In this document: positions 23,747-36,500 of the stretch, piece by piece
Position numbering within the stretch: the stretch's first letter is position 1
How the letters are laid out: every line of letters begins with the position of its first letter
Assembly (NCBI GenBank): GCA_029204225.1
Contig: CM055103.1
Coordinates: forward strand, 20,464,709-20,528,708
Direction of reading: 5' to 3'
Origin: Diphasiastrum complanatum
Lineage: Eukaryota > Streptophyta > Lycopodiopsida > Lycopodiales > Lycopodiaceae
Length of the DNA stretch: 64,000 nt
Notes under the pieces: generated by a model
Database searches by the model: none
What the model was told of the DNA's origin: nothing
Seen by the model: the letters and a program-made list of their open reading frames with translations, nothing else
Translations under genes and position numbers: made by a program

Positions 23747-26700
23747 CTGCAAACAAAAACACAGTTATCAGACAGGAATTAATTTCATTATACACTACAA
23801 ATGATGGTACATTGGTCAAACTAGAAATCCAATATCCTATCTCACACTAAAGGTCCTGAAAATATTTTGCCTGAATTTACAGCAATACCATCAAAAACTA
23901 CAATTCTAATCAAATTAGGTGCATCGAAGTGCTAGATGCTTATGATAAGCAGTTGAGCACCTATCATCTCCAAGTCTACTACCCCAGGGAGGGTTCACCA
24001 CTACGAGACTGGGAGCAATAGGAGGAATGTACAAGCTGCAATCCTGGCAGCTGAGTTCTAAAAGATGACATATCCCTGCTGTTTTGGCATTGCGGACACA
24101 AAGTGACAAAGCCCCTTCATGATTATCATTGCCTAATATACGCAGTCCCGGAGGAGTCTTCATTCTCGCATCAAAAGCTTGACTTTGGCAGTCTCTCCAA
24201 TTTTGCAGATTAAAGTCGTGCCAAGTCTGCAAATGCAATCAACAGAATTAAGGGTACAGTTCAAGCAGCTATACAGTACAACTTATGCAAGGAACAGCCA
24301 TGATCAACCACAATAAAAGACAGACTTGATGATGAGCAAAGAGATGAACAAGACAAGACATAGATGTTCAGGTAGCACAATATTGCCAAAAGGTTTAATG
24401 TAGATTCTCTCACTCGCTTCAATTGTGCCACTCAAGCAAAGAAGAAGTTCAAGCCCTTGATAAAGCAAAACCTATCAAAAGAAAGGCAATATACACTACT
24501 GCTCAAGAAAAGTTTGTAAAAGTTTGTGGCACTTTAAAAGGAGCTCAAGTACAAGGCTAAAGATGTTACAACCCTCTAAAGAAGGAACTTAATTGACCAG
24601 TTCCCAATAGTGGTTGCATAACCTTAGATGCCAAAGAACAACTTGAAGTAGCAGAGACCAGCTCACCACCGAGCTGTGAATATCACAATGACCTACTATA
24701 TACCAAAGCTTTCGCCTGAGCCAGATGAAGAACAATGAAGACATACTAATTTGTGATGCAAGCTGACTGTTAGACATCCTTTACAAAAGAGGAAATTCCG
24801 CACACTAACCACCAAAGACTAGCAAGTCCTCTTTGATATTCAGCCATCATTGATCTTCACCAATAGTTGGATCGCCTTCAACACAGTAATTGTTCACCAA
24901 ACTCTTGCATCTTCATTCAAAAGAATGATTCTATTCTATAGCGTGCAAGAGTGGCTATGCTAAACGTAATTTAAGCCTCCAAATAGCCCCCTTTACTTTC
25001 TTAAAGTCCCTAGCAAATTGTTTTCTCTCTTTATTGAAGTCAGAATATAGCTTTATCCTCCAGTCTTTTGATCCCAAATTAGATTGCACATAAATAACCA
25101 CCCTAGTTGACCCCTAATTAAAAATTTGGTATTGCAGATCAATATTAGATCTGCTGTTGGTGATTGCAGGATCTGCCGCCTCCAACTTGCAAACCAGGCG
25201 CAAGGTCGTCCCCATCATGTAGGCCAAGTCTACTTTACACAAAAAACAAAATGAACATTAATGGAACTATGTCTTCCAAGCTCATAAGGAACTTCTTCAA
25301 CCTTCTATTACCCCCTTTAAGGTCCACAAAAGTGAGGAAACAACATTGGACACTTATCAGTACATAGTCTTAAAGTCATTAGAAATCACAATCTGCACCA
25401 TCAATCATTGGTCTTTATTTCCACCATTCATCCTTCATATTCATTGAAAATATGTTCTTTACTATTTGCTGAAAAGTCTGCCATACTTTTACATTATTTC
25501 TAAAATTTTGAATGGCAGAAAAAGGGAATGGAAATGTTCATAAACCAAAATTCGGCAAAATATGGGAAATAATATAGACCCTTAATCCAACCCACTACAA
25601 AATTTGCCAACAATCCATTACAGCGAGAAGAAATTCTTTACATGAACGCTGATGGAGGCACACACAGATCACACAAACCAAAGATCCAAATCGTTGGAGG
25701 CTTCAATAATCATCACTGAAAAGCAATTGTAGCACTGCAAAAGTGCGTACAATAATCAGAAAAGTAGTGATCCATTTTCTGGCATGCAATCGCTGAAGAC
25801 TTCATGAAGGAGAAACAAATTCACGTCAAAGTTAAGGGCCCCAAAGGGAAAGAGACAACACCGTGACTAGGGTCAGCTCTCCATGGAAGGGGCCAACCCC
25901 TTATGTGTGAGGACCACCAAAGTATATTTTGAAAAATTCACCTCTTTATCGAAGTTTTGGCCCAGATTTTAAAGTTTAACCCATTTCTAAGGTCAAGACA
26001 AAGGTCCTAAGGGACAGACCCCGCTAGCTTTTGCATCTGGAGGCCGACCCTGCCGCTGGCACGCATCATTCTCACTAAGTCCCCCGTGCTTTTCCTCCTA
26101 TGTAAATAGCAGTAAAGCCAAAGCGATTCTTGATGATGATGGAATCTATTGAGAATTCATTGTAACCCCCTTATTGTAACTTTTTTAAGTCTCTCTTTCG
26201 CAAGTTTTCCCTCATGTAAATTTAAAATATTTTCCCTCCCCACAAACCATATTTCTAGAATCTTCATGAATATTGGCCCACTATTGTTCATCTGATTTTG
26301 TTAAAGTTTCCACAAAATTCGCATAAGAACTGGAAACTGTCACTTCACTTGTCAAACTAGTATTACTTCCTCCTCAGAACCATTTGCGTCAGTAAATGGT
26401 TTATGCATCTGAGAATGACCAGTAATAACTGTAGTGACATAAAGAGAACATTTCCATCATTATCTTCACTCTCATGTGGGCCCTCAAATGCCACATAATC
26501 GACATTATAGTCTTCATTATGTCGTTCTGCATCATAATGATGTTGTCCTTCAACTTCCTCAAGATCATTGAATTGATCCATAAGTCAAAAAAACAATTTT
26601 ACGAGAATTTTCATGGCTTTCCTACGTGCTCATGAAAGAAATAATAAACCAAGAAAAAGAAATATAATGCTCAAAAAAAGTTTGAAGCGTCAATTACTTG

Positions 26701-29700
26701 CACAAAGGAAGAGTGTAGAGGGCACAATCTCACAATGGAGACAAAAATAGCGAATGCTGAAACTAGCGAGGTCGAATGCAGAAATTGGTGAGGCCTATGT
26801 TGTGGGAGAGTCGAATGGTGAATGCTTAGGCTGGGTCCCATCACAAGAATGGTTGGGGTCAAAAATTGTAGGATCACAAGTAATGCATGAAGGGAAAAGA
26901 AAAGGGTAAGGGTGCAAATGCACCTGGTATGACAACAAGGGTGGCAAGCTTGAAGGAAATTTTCTGCATTCGCCAGACTGGTGAAGGGGCTGAAGCACGC
27001 ATGTGAGATGTTCTTTTTTTTTTGAACTTTAATGATGAGGTCACAAGTGGAATGGCAAAGGCTTTTTAAGCAACAACGAGGGATTTGCAAGTACAACACA
27101 AGCACGAGAGTCGGAAAGAGGGGTGCATTTTTTTTTCCCTAGTTTGTGTCCTGAAGTCACAGTGAAAATAGGGGAAAGTGGGATGAAATTTTGGTTTTTC
27201 CAAAAAAAATTGAACGAAGTTCACACCGGGAGAGAAATAGGTTTCAACGTAATTGCTTTCTAAATATTTCCCTTCATATTGGCTTTATGAATTATAGTTT
27301 CAAGTTTTGAAACATGCCAAATAACTAACTCCAAGAGTCTATGTTCACACCATCATCTTCTTTGATTTGCCAAGAAACTGCTAAAATATTCAGCAAACAG
27401 TGCTTTCACAAGAAACTCGATCACTTTGTTGAAACTCAACCAAATTGGGTCAAAATTGGCACAGAGCAAAGATAAGACATGTGGCTCTTAATGATCCATA
27501 ACCTTGGATCTCGTAGGCTTGACCAAAAGGACAGCTAAAATAGAGAGAAAGAGACAAAATTCCTACAACTAACTAAATTTGGAGTGATTTTGCTAAGATG
27601 GCCATAACTTTCACATAACAAATCAGCGAAATCAACATCTCCCAAAAGCTAAGATCAAGGGCTACTGACCTAAAACAACAAATCATACAAAAGACAATGA
27701 TTACTAGGTCTGAAACTGAATCAAACCAATTAATTGAAAAAATCAAGAAAACTAACTAACTGGTTACTACAAATTCAACCAAGACTCTGATGGGAAAGAA
27801 TCTAATGCTCTAATACCAAAATTGTCATCTACCCATCATAGCATCCTAACATTTAGTCCACTCATAAGCATCAAATTACCGTGGTAAAACAAAAAATCCA
27901 AAAGATGAGACAAGATAGAAAAAACTTCAACAAATATGGCAAAGGACAGTAAGAATCTCCATTAAATTGATCATTCATTAAAGAGGGCTAGAGCATGATT
28001 TAGCTCTCATGTGAAGGAATTGGCCCATGATCCACCAATTGAAGAGAAGCTCCCAAATCTCATTAGAGAAAGTTTCAAATTAGCAAATGTAGGATAGCCT
28101 CCAAATTTAGCATGATATCAACTATATATAGTGGGCCTTTGTGCCTCTAATATGGGTAAATTGGGCTTTCCTACCAATACTTGCCATTGAACTTTGCAGA
28201 GTGACACAAATGTAGTGGTAAAGAGTAGCAAAAAATTCTTACATCTGCCACGTTGTGCGAATGGAGCTCAGCTCCCGTGTGATAGTCTCCTCCTCCTGTC
28301 GTAGCATGGTCGTGCGCAATGCCTCTCTCCTCGAAGGCCTCCATGAGGAATCAGCTGCTGCAATCTGAAGGCAAGTGTCCCTAAAGATCCAAGTGTCAAC
28401 AACAGCAAAAGGAATGCCACACTCATAGAATAGCTAGCCAATCCGTCGGGTACACAGGGCATGATATTGTCTCTGCCACCCACCTTGGTCCAAGGTCTGT
28501 TGCCTAGCCCTAACCGCTCTCTGTTGCACAAAAGGACTCTCTCGGTCTAGAACGCCCGCCAGAAACAACAAATGGGCGCACTGAAGGTGTGTTTGACTGT
28601 GGAGCATCGCCTGCTGAATCTCTGCGCCCCCCTGTGGCATGATCTGGCTCTGTAAATAGTGCATCGGCAGCTGCTGACGACGCTGGACGAGAGGGACCTG
28701 CTGCTGAAGGAACAACAAGACGAGAGGCTACATGTGTGCTGGTAGCTTTGGGAACATCCCGCCCCCCATGTGACTAGGCCCTACCTCTGCATCTGCTCCA
28801 GGCCCTGCACCTGCACTATGTCCTAAACCTGCTCTAGTCCCTGCTCCTGCCACTGACCCATGAACAGCGCTTTGAGATGGTCTCAATGGCTCAAGAGATG
28901 TACTATCAGGCTTATATGTGTCCATCAATCTCTCCACCTCTACATCTGATATGCGAGGGCAAATGAATATGCCCATCCCCCGCCCATCTGGCCTGGTGAG
29001 GCGTAGCAAGTGGGCCTTGACCCTGGTAAGAGAACCAGTAAAGATGCCACCACAATGCAGGCATCTCCATCTGCGAGAATTAGATCCCTGGTGCGTAGCC
29101 ACACCCCCCTCTGTCAACTCTACCTCTGACCAAATGCATCTATCTACCAAGGATCGGCATCGTGTGAATCTGTCAATGTACCAGACCTGCAAAAGAGGAA
29201 GCAAACAATCACCTGTCAGTATTTCGTTAATAGCAACAACATTCAGATTCCACATATGCAATCATAGTAATCAATTGCTTACAACAACCCTAAACCCAAC
29301 GTCAAAAAAAACTGCCATTTTGTTGCATTAACAACAGGTGCAAACTGCAAAACGTGTCCTAAACCCTAAACTTATCAAAACAAGCATCCTATTGCAATGA
29401 AGAAACACAATGCAGCTTCAGACTGCAACTCAATGGCATGCCTACAAGACCCATAAACCCTAAACCCTAAAAAACACGTGACTTGGGCATGCCACTGAAA
29501 ACTTTCTCTACAAGCGATAAAAAATGAAACTAATAGCACAAGCATGTTTGTGGCATGAAGAAACATAGTTTAGCCTCAATCTGCACCTCAATCGGATGAC
29601 TACATGACATTTCACAAAAAGAGCCAAACACATAGAAAAGGGGCATGAGATTCATATATTTTGGTACAAGCAATAATGGGGAAAACTAACATCATGAGCA

Positions 29701-30458
29701 TGTCTGTGGGGTTCAATACAGATAAATTGAAACCAAAAACCACTGCATTACGTTGCCTACAGCTCATTCCATGAGCTTCCAAGGTTTGAAGTCAAAACTT
29801 ACCTAAAATCATTTTGGAGACAAACTCTACCGCCTCGTCGCTGCCATCGTGTTGATCACGCACTAAAGGATGCTCCAAGCCGCCCACAATCCATCATCAC
29901 CCCCTCACCATCACTCTCTCTCACTCTCCAACTCCAAGAAGGCAAAAAAAATTATGTGGGCCGCGGGCCCACATAAAAAAATTTGAAATTTTTTTACAAC
30001 GTTCCGAGACCACTTGTGGTCCCCGCTGACGATCCGGAACGCGCAATCCGGAACGTTTTTGTTCCGGATCACGATCCGCTACAATTGAGATATATACATA
30101 CATACATATACATATACATCTTAGTTGCCCGTTCCGGAACGGGACTCCCAAAAAAAATATAAAAAATACGTTTTTTTTACAAAGAAAAATAAACAAACAT
30201 ATCCTGAGAGTTAATAGACAAAACAGGCAACTAAGCCTTCTCTACATTTGGCTTCCATTTGGGATTGGGTTCTGGTTCTATAGTTGATCGCAGTTCTATG
30301 CATTATGCTTCTACGGGTTCTCTTGGTTGCCAAATTCCTTCCATCATAAAGGCTTCTGTGAGTAGTGGCTTTGTTCAGACCCACGTCATCCACAGTTTTG
30401 AGACTCTCAAGAGCGATCTTACATACACATACACATACACACACAAACACACAGTCAT

Positions 30459-30495
<37 letters not shown>

Positions 30496-33470
30496 CACAC
30501 ACACATAAACACACATACATACATATACGTATACATACATGAACATACAAACACATACATATACATACACACACGTATTTACATACAATTCACATACACA
30601 CACACATATATATATATTTACACGTATACACACATATACATACACACAGATACGTGTTGTTAACCCACTCTACTCTCCCTATGTCATGCCTAGATCTTCA
30701 CACATACACATACAGATACACATACATATACACGTAGACACATACGCATACACACACATATACACAAACACATACACTTATGTACAAATATCCACATATA
30801 CATACACATATAGACACACACATACACATATACATACACATACACATATATACACATACACACATATACATATACATACACATACACATACACACATGTA
30901 CACATACATACACCTATACACACGCATACACCTATACACATATACATACATATATATACACATACACATGTACACACATACATATACATACATACATGTA
31001 CACAAACATATAATACACACAAACACACATACACGTACACATACATATACATGTACATACACATACATGTACATACACACACATACATACATCCACATAC
31101 ATACATACATATACAAATACACATACAAATACACACATATACATACACATATCATACACATATTATACACACAGACATACATATACATATACATTCACAT
31201 ATACACAAACATACACATACACAAGCAATACACAGACATACAATACACATATATATACATGTATGTCTACACAGCATGCACAAACACATATACACACACA
31301 TATATATACATATAAACATATACATACATATACACATATACATATAAACATACATACATATACATATAAATTTACATATGAATACACATACATATACACA
31401 TATACATATAAACATATACATACATATACATATAAATTTACATATGAATACACATACATATACACATCATAGTTGCAGCGAATTGCGATTCGTTGGATTC
31501 GTGATTCGCGAATCGTGATTCGCTGCAACGAATCGTTGTAAAGAATCGTTCTTAAAAAAAAAAAGATTTAGAATCGCGCCAGCAGTGGAGGAGGCAAATT
31601 TTTTTTTATGAGCTGTAGGCGTCCGATATGGAGGTGGTGTGCACGGTGCCAGGGGGATCTGAGCTTCTTGGAGAGCGAATCAGAGAGGGAGATTCCTACT
31701 ATGTTCATTGGGGGAATGCCCCAATGTGTTCTCTTTTTTTTGTTAATTTTTTATATTGAATGCAACTATAGCGTAAATGCACCTAAATTGGACCATCTTG
31801 CACCCGAAACAGTCGGCAAACTACACAGTCATAATGCTCTCAATCAGAGCTTTCATCTGATACCCATATTGCCTAAAAAAATTTCAAAAATAAAAAAATA
31901 AAAATATCGATTCTGCACCAAAAAAAAAATTGGACGTGTCCGACCTCGCGTCCGGGGGTCGGACGCGTCCGGGTCCGGATGCCGGACGCGGGCAATCCGG
32001 CCCGGACCCTCATCCCTGCTAATATTATGTATCTATATGTATTTATATGTATGTGTATGTGTATGTATGTGTGTATATGTGCATGTTCATGTGTATGTAT
32101 ATGTGTGTATGTGTGTTTCTTGTGTGTGTGTGTGTAATCAAAAAATAAGCTTGTATGTGTGTGCATAATTATTATATGTATGAATAGGCAAAGAGTAGGG
32201 TCTAGGTGTGACATAGGAGAGTAGATTGGGCTAATAGCACCTTACAATCTTTTTTGGGCGACCGATGACGTGTATGTGTAAATGTGTGTATACATATATG
32301 TATTTGTATGTATACATGTGTGTATGTGTGTGTATCTATACGTATATGTGTATGTATATGTAAGTGTCTATAGGCTACTGCAATAAATAAAAAAATTTAC
32401 AAAAATTATTGTCAAACCCCCCATCCCAAGAGCTGTTTTTGGACACCCATATCAAAAAAGAAATTTGCATTCCGGGGCAGCTTTCTGGGACAAAATCCTG
32501 GAACACATTCCTGAACGCATTCCGGGATGCGTTCTGGAACGCCATGTGCAACTATGATATTATATATATCCTATAATTTTTTCTATATACTGTATTTTGA
32601 TATAAAAGCAAAAAAAATTAAGTTTAATAAAAATTTGTAGGACATGCAGCAAAAAGGTTTGCACAATAGAGCAAAAATTGGGCCGATGCAGTTATCTATC
32701 TGACAAGAATAGGGTCCCTGTAGTGTCTAAAAAAATTTCAAAAACTCACCATCAAATCCCCCATAAAATTTCTTGATATTTGACACCCATGTTGCAAAAA
32801 ACAAAAACACGTTCCGGGACAGCATTATGTGCCTAAAAATTGAAACGTGTTCTAGAACGCGTAGTGCATCTTTGATTTCAATAAGATATGGCTCTTTGAG
32901 CTATTTTTTTAAGCTTCAAGATTTATCTAATCATTTGGACTTTAAAGTCTCATTGATGTTCTACTCCTTGAAAGTTTTCTCCCTAAAGAGTTTTCAAAGC
33001 TTTGTCTGAACCATAGCGTTTCAGAAACGCGTTCAGAAACGCGTTTCGGAAATATGGAATTTTTTTCCAGAAACGTTTTTTTTAATTTTTTTTTTTTTTG
33101 GTTTTTTTTTTGTGCAATATGGGTATCAGGTGAAAGCTCTAATCAAGAGCATAATTACTGTGTATTTTGCCGAACGTTTCGGGTGCAGGATGGTCTAGTT
33201 TAGGTGCATTAACTCCTAGGTTTACGCTTTAACTCCCAGGTGCATTAATAAAAAAACATGATGCCCCAAAATTTAACTCCCTCTGTCTCTCTCTCGCTCT
33301 CTCGCTCTCTTTCTCGTTATCTCTCTCAGAGCCAACAAACTAAACAAAAATGTTGAATCATGCTAAACAAAAACCATGCTAAGTGTTCTGAACCAATCAC
33401 CATACTGCATCGTCCTGAACCGTATTGAAGCATTTTTCAACCATATGGAATCGTTTTTCAACCATACTCT

Positions 33471-33564
<94 letters not shown>

Positions 33565-36500
33565 GAACAGTACTGAATCGTTACACTGCTATGAATAGGA
33601 TCATCGTAATATATAATATCGGGCCACATGGCACCAAAATGGAGTACAATGATGTCCCATAAACATAATGAAAACTACACAACTAAGGCTCGTCAGAGTC
33701 ATGGTAGGAACCATCATCTGAATCTGTGCCTGACTGCAGATCCCAAGGGTCTGTAGATGAATCAGAACTGGAGGGAGCCATATGCCGTGGTGTGGCCCTG
33801 GCTCTGCCGTGTGCTCTGACTCTCTGCTGCGTGCTCTGGCTCTGGATCCTCCCCCTGCCTCTACCTCTGCCTCTGCCTCTGCCTCTCTCCCCTCCTCTGC
33901 CCCCTCTCTGCCTGCCCCCACCCCTGTGTCTACGCCTGCGTGTCTGTGTGTCAGGTGGCTGTGATCCAACGCCCTGGGATGGCCCTACCCACTGTGATGA
34001 TGCCTGGCCGACGGCTTCTTGTGATGCTCCACTCCTGTCTACAAAAAGCGAACTCAACCCCCCCCTCCCAGAACCTCTAGGTCTCCCCCTAGGCCTACGT
34101 GTAGGAATGGCTGGCTCCTCCTCTGTCTCCGCATCAGGGTCTACCAGCAAGTCAGCAAGGTCATCCCCCTGTGCCTCCACCCCCATCTCCTCATCCTCCT
34201 CCGTACCCCCCTCAACCCACTCCTCCTCCTCCTGATAGTCAGCCCCGAGCTCCTCTCCACCCTCCAAGCCCTCATCATCCCCCTCCTCAGCCCTAGCCCT
34301 CTGCCTGTCTGCCCTCCTCGAACGCCGTAGAGCCCGTGCGTCAGCCTGCGCCTGTCTATATAGATCTCTATAGATCTCATCATCCATCTCCTCTTGCGTG
34401 GGTGGTGCCCGAGAAGCAGCAGCTGTCGAATCCACCAAGCAAGTGTTAGGGTTCACCTGCAACCAAAAACAATACATTGTTGTCAGCAATTCATTGCTCC
34501 ATGAACTCTCAAAAGGACTCGCTGGAAACCATCCGCCGCAATGCGTCCTTCACTAATACTAATCGCTCTAGCACCAAAAAGTAAAAAGCAAAGCGTGTGG
34601 GTGCTGGCTTCTTCAGGTTCAGGTGCGAGAAGGTGCGGAATAGGGCCAGCACACGCCTCTTCCTGGTAACAAAAGTGACCAGGCGCATGGCCGTAGAAGT
34701 GACCTGCAACACAGACATCTAGTGAAAAATTTAGACAGTAGTTGAGATGTGTTTAGCCGCATGGAGCAGGCGTCAATCAAGATAGCATAGCAAATGGAGA
34801 AACCAATACCTCTCTGATCCATGGAAGTGCACACAGGTCATGGATGAGCAAGTCTATACAATGCGCAGCACAAGGTGTCCACACAATGCTGGGGTGCTCC
34901 CTCGTCATAATCTCTCCCATCTGCTTGCAGTTCGAAGCGTTGTCTGTGACAACATGAACCACATGCTCTACTCCAATGTCAACAATAACATCTCTGATAA
35001 CCTCCCATATAAAATTGGTTGTGATGGCGTCACCACCTCGAGTGGCATCCATGCCACGTAGGAATATTGTGCCAAGCGGGCAAGAAACCAAGACATTGAT
35101 GACGAATCGCCGACGAATGTCGGTCCATCCATAACTCAATATCGTGCATCCATACCTGCCACAAAACACCCACTAGCCGAATGCAAAAATTGCGCCACGA
35201 GTCAATCCTAAACGCATGCAATGGGTTTATGAAAACAAAGTACTTACATCTGCCAAGCTGAGCAAATGGAACTCAGCTCCCGCGTAATGGTCTCCTCCTC
35301 CTAACGAAGCATCCTGCCTCGCAATGCCTCTCGTCTGGGAGGCGTCCATGTAGCAGCCACGGCTTCCATCTGTGCGCAAAACTCTCTGAACACCCAAGTG
35401 TCAGCAACAGCAAAGGAAATGCCGCACTCGTAAAAGAACTGGCCAGCAAGTCGAGTGCAACGGGCATGCTGCTCTCTCTGCCACCCGCATCGATCAAGGG
35501 TCTGCTGTCTGAACCTAACCTCTCTGTGCTGTGCACATGGCGCTCGTGGTCTAACACACGAACCGGATGGCTGATCTGTGGGTGTATCACTCTCTCTGGG
35601 AGGACCTGTTGAACCATGTGCTGCATCTGCCGCCGAAGAAGAGGAGGGACGAGAAGGACCCGCTCCCTGTCCCTATCCAGAAACCTGTGATGCAGCACCG
35701 TGCCCGTACGTAATAGACAACCTCTGTCTCTCCTCACCGGAAATCCTGGGGCAATCAGATATGCCCAATGCCCGCCCACCCGGCCCTCTGACCCTCAGTA
35801 AGTGAGTCCTAACCCTGGTAAGTGATCCTGTGAAGAGACCACCACAATGCAAACATCTCCATCTACGGACTCCCGAGCCATGGTGTGTAGCCACATCCCC
35901 CTCAGTAAGCTCAACCTCGCCCCAAAGGCCTCGACCCTGCACCGGCATCGTGTCCACACGAGATCAAACCTGCGAACAAAAACAAGCAAACAACCGTTCA
36001 GTAGAAGAAAACACACTGCATTGAAAAACATTACCAGCCTAAAACAGAGCTGAACACATCTGAGCACGTGTCACATTGATTCTAGCAAGATCATAGCAAC
36101 TGCCAAAAAACACACGAGACAGGGCGAGGGATAGAATAATTCCAGTGCGAGCAAAAACGGGCGACTGACGCTAGCATGGGAGTCCTTGCAGGCGTCTATG
36201 AGTCCAGTGCAAGCCTAAACCACGCTACTGGCGGATGCTTGCACGATGCTCTAATCCTAAACCCTAAAAAACATGGAATTAGGGCAAGAAAATTGAAATT
36301 TGTGCTACGGACGTAGACGGGCAGAACGGAGGTCACAGGAGTCTGTGCGGGCATGTGGAAATGCATTCTAGGCTCAGACACCACCTGAATCGGTTGCCCC
36401 GAAACCATTTTCTGAAAATGGCAAAAAAAAACAAGCATTTGGATTGTGGTGTTCAAATCTCGCAAGGTGTGCCGTAATGGTTGAAACTGACCCCATAGAA

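Noticed and set aside
26363-26581. Acidic minus-strand ORF as a host gene
   Set aside because: No homologue recognised, short, inside intron 1; at most a hAT C-terminal scrap.
29350-29480. CCCTAAA doublets as an interstitial telomere array
   Set aside because: Only two or three units at a time, scattered; too short for a telomeric array and common in plant DNA.
30211-31528. Many overlapping ORFs on both strands
   Set aside because: All derive from the TACA/CA microsatellite.
31468-31772. Short element with TIR ATAGTTGCA / TGCAACTAT
   Set aside because: Tips match for nine bases but the 8-bp flanks do not match and lie in microsatellite; border pairing is not supported.
33726-34235. Plus-strand Pro/Leu/Ser ORF
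   Set aside because: Antisense shadow of the acidic and RG-rich tail of the hAT remnant on the minus strand.
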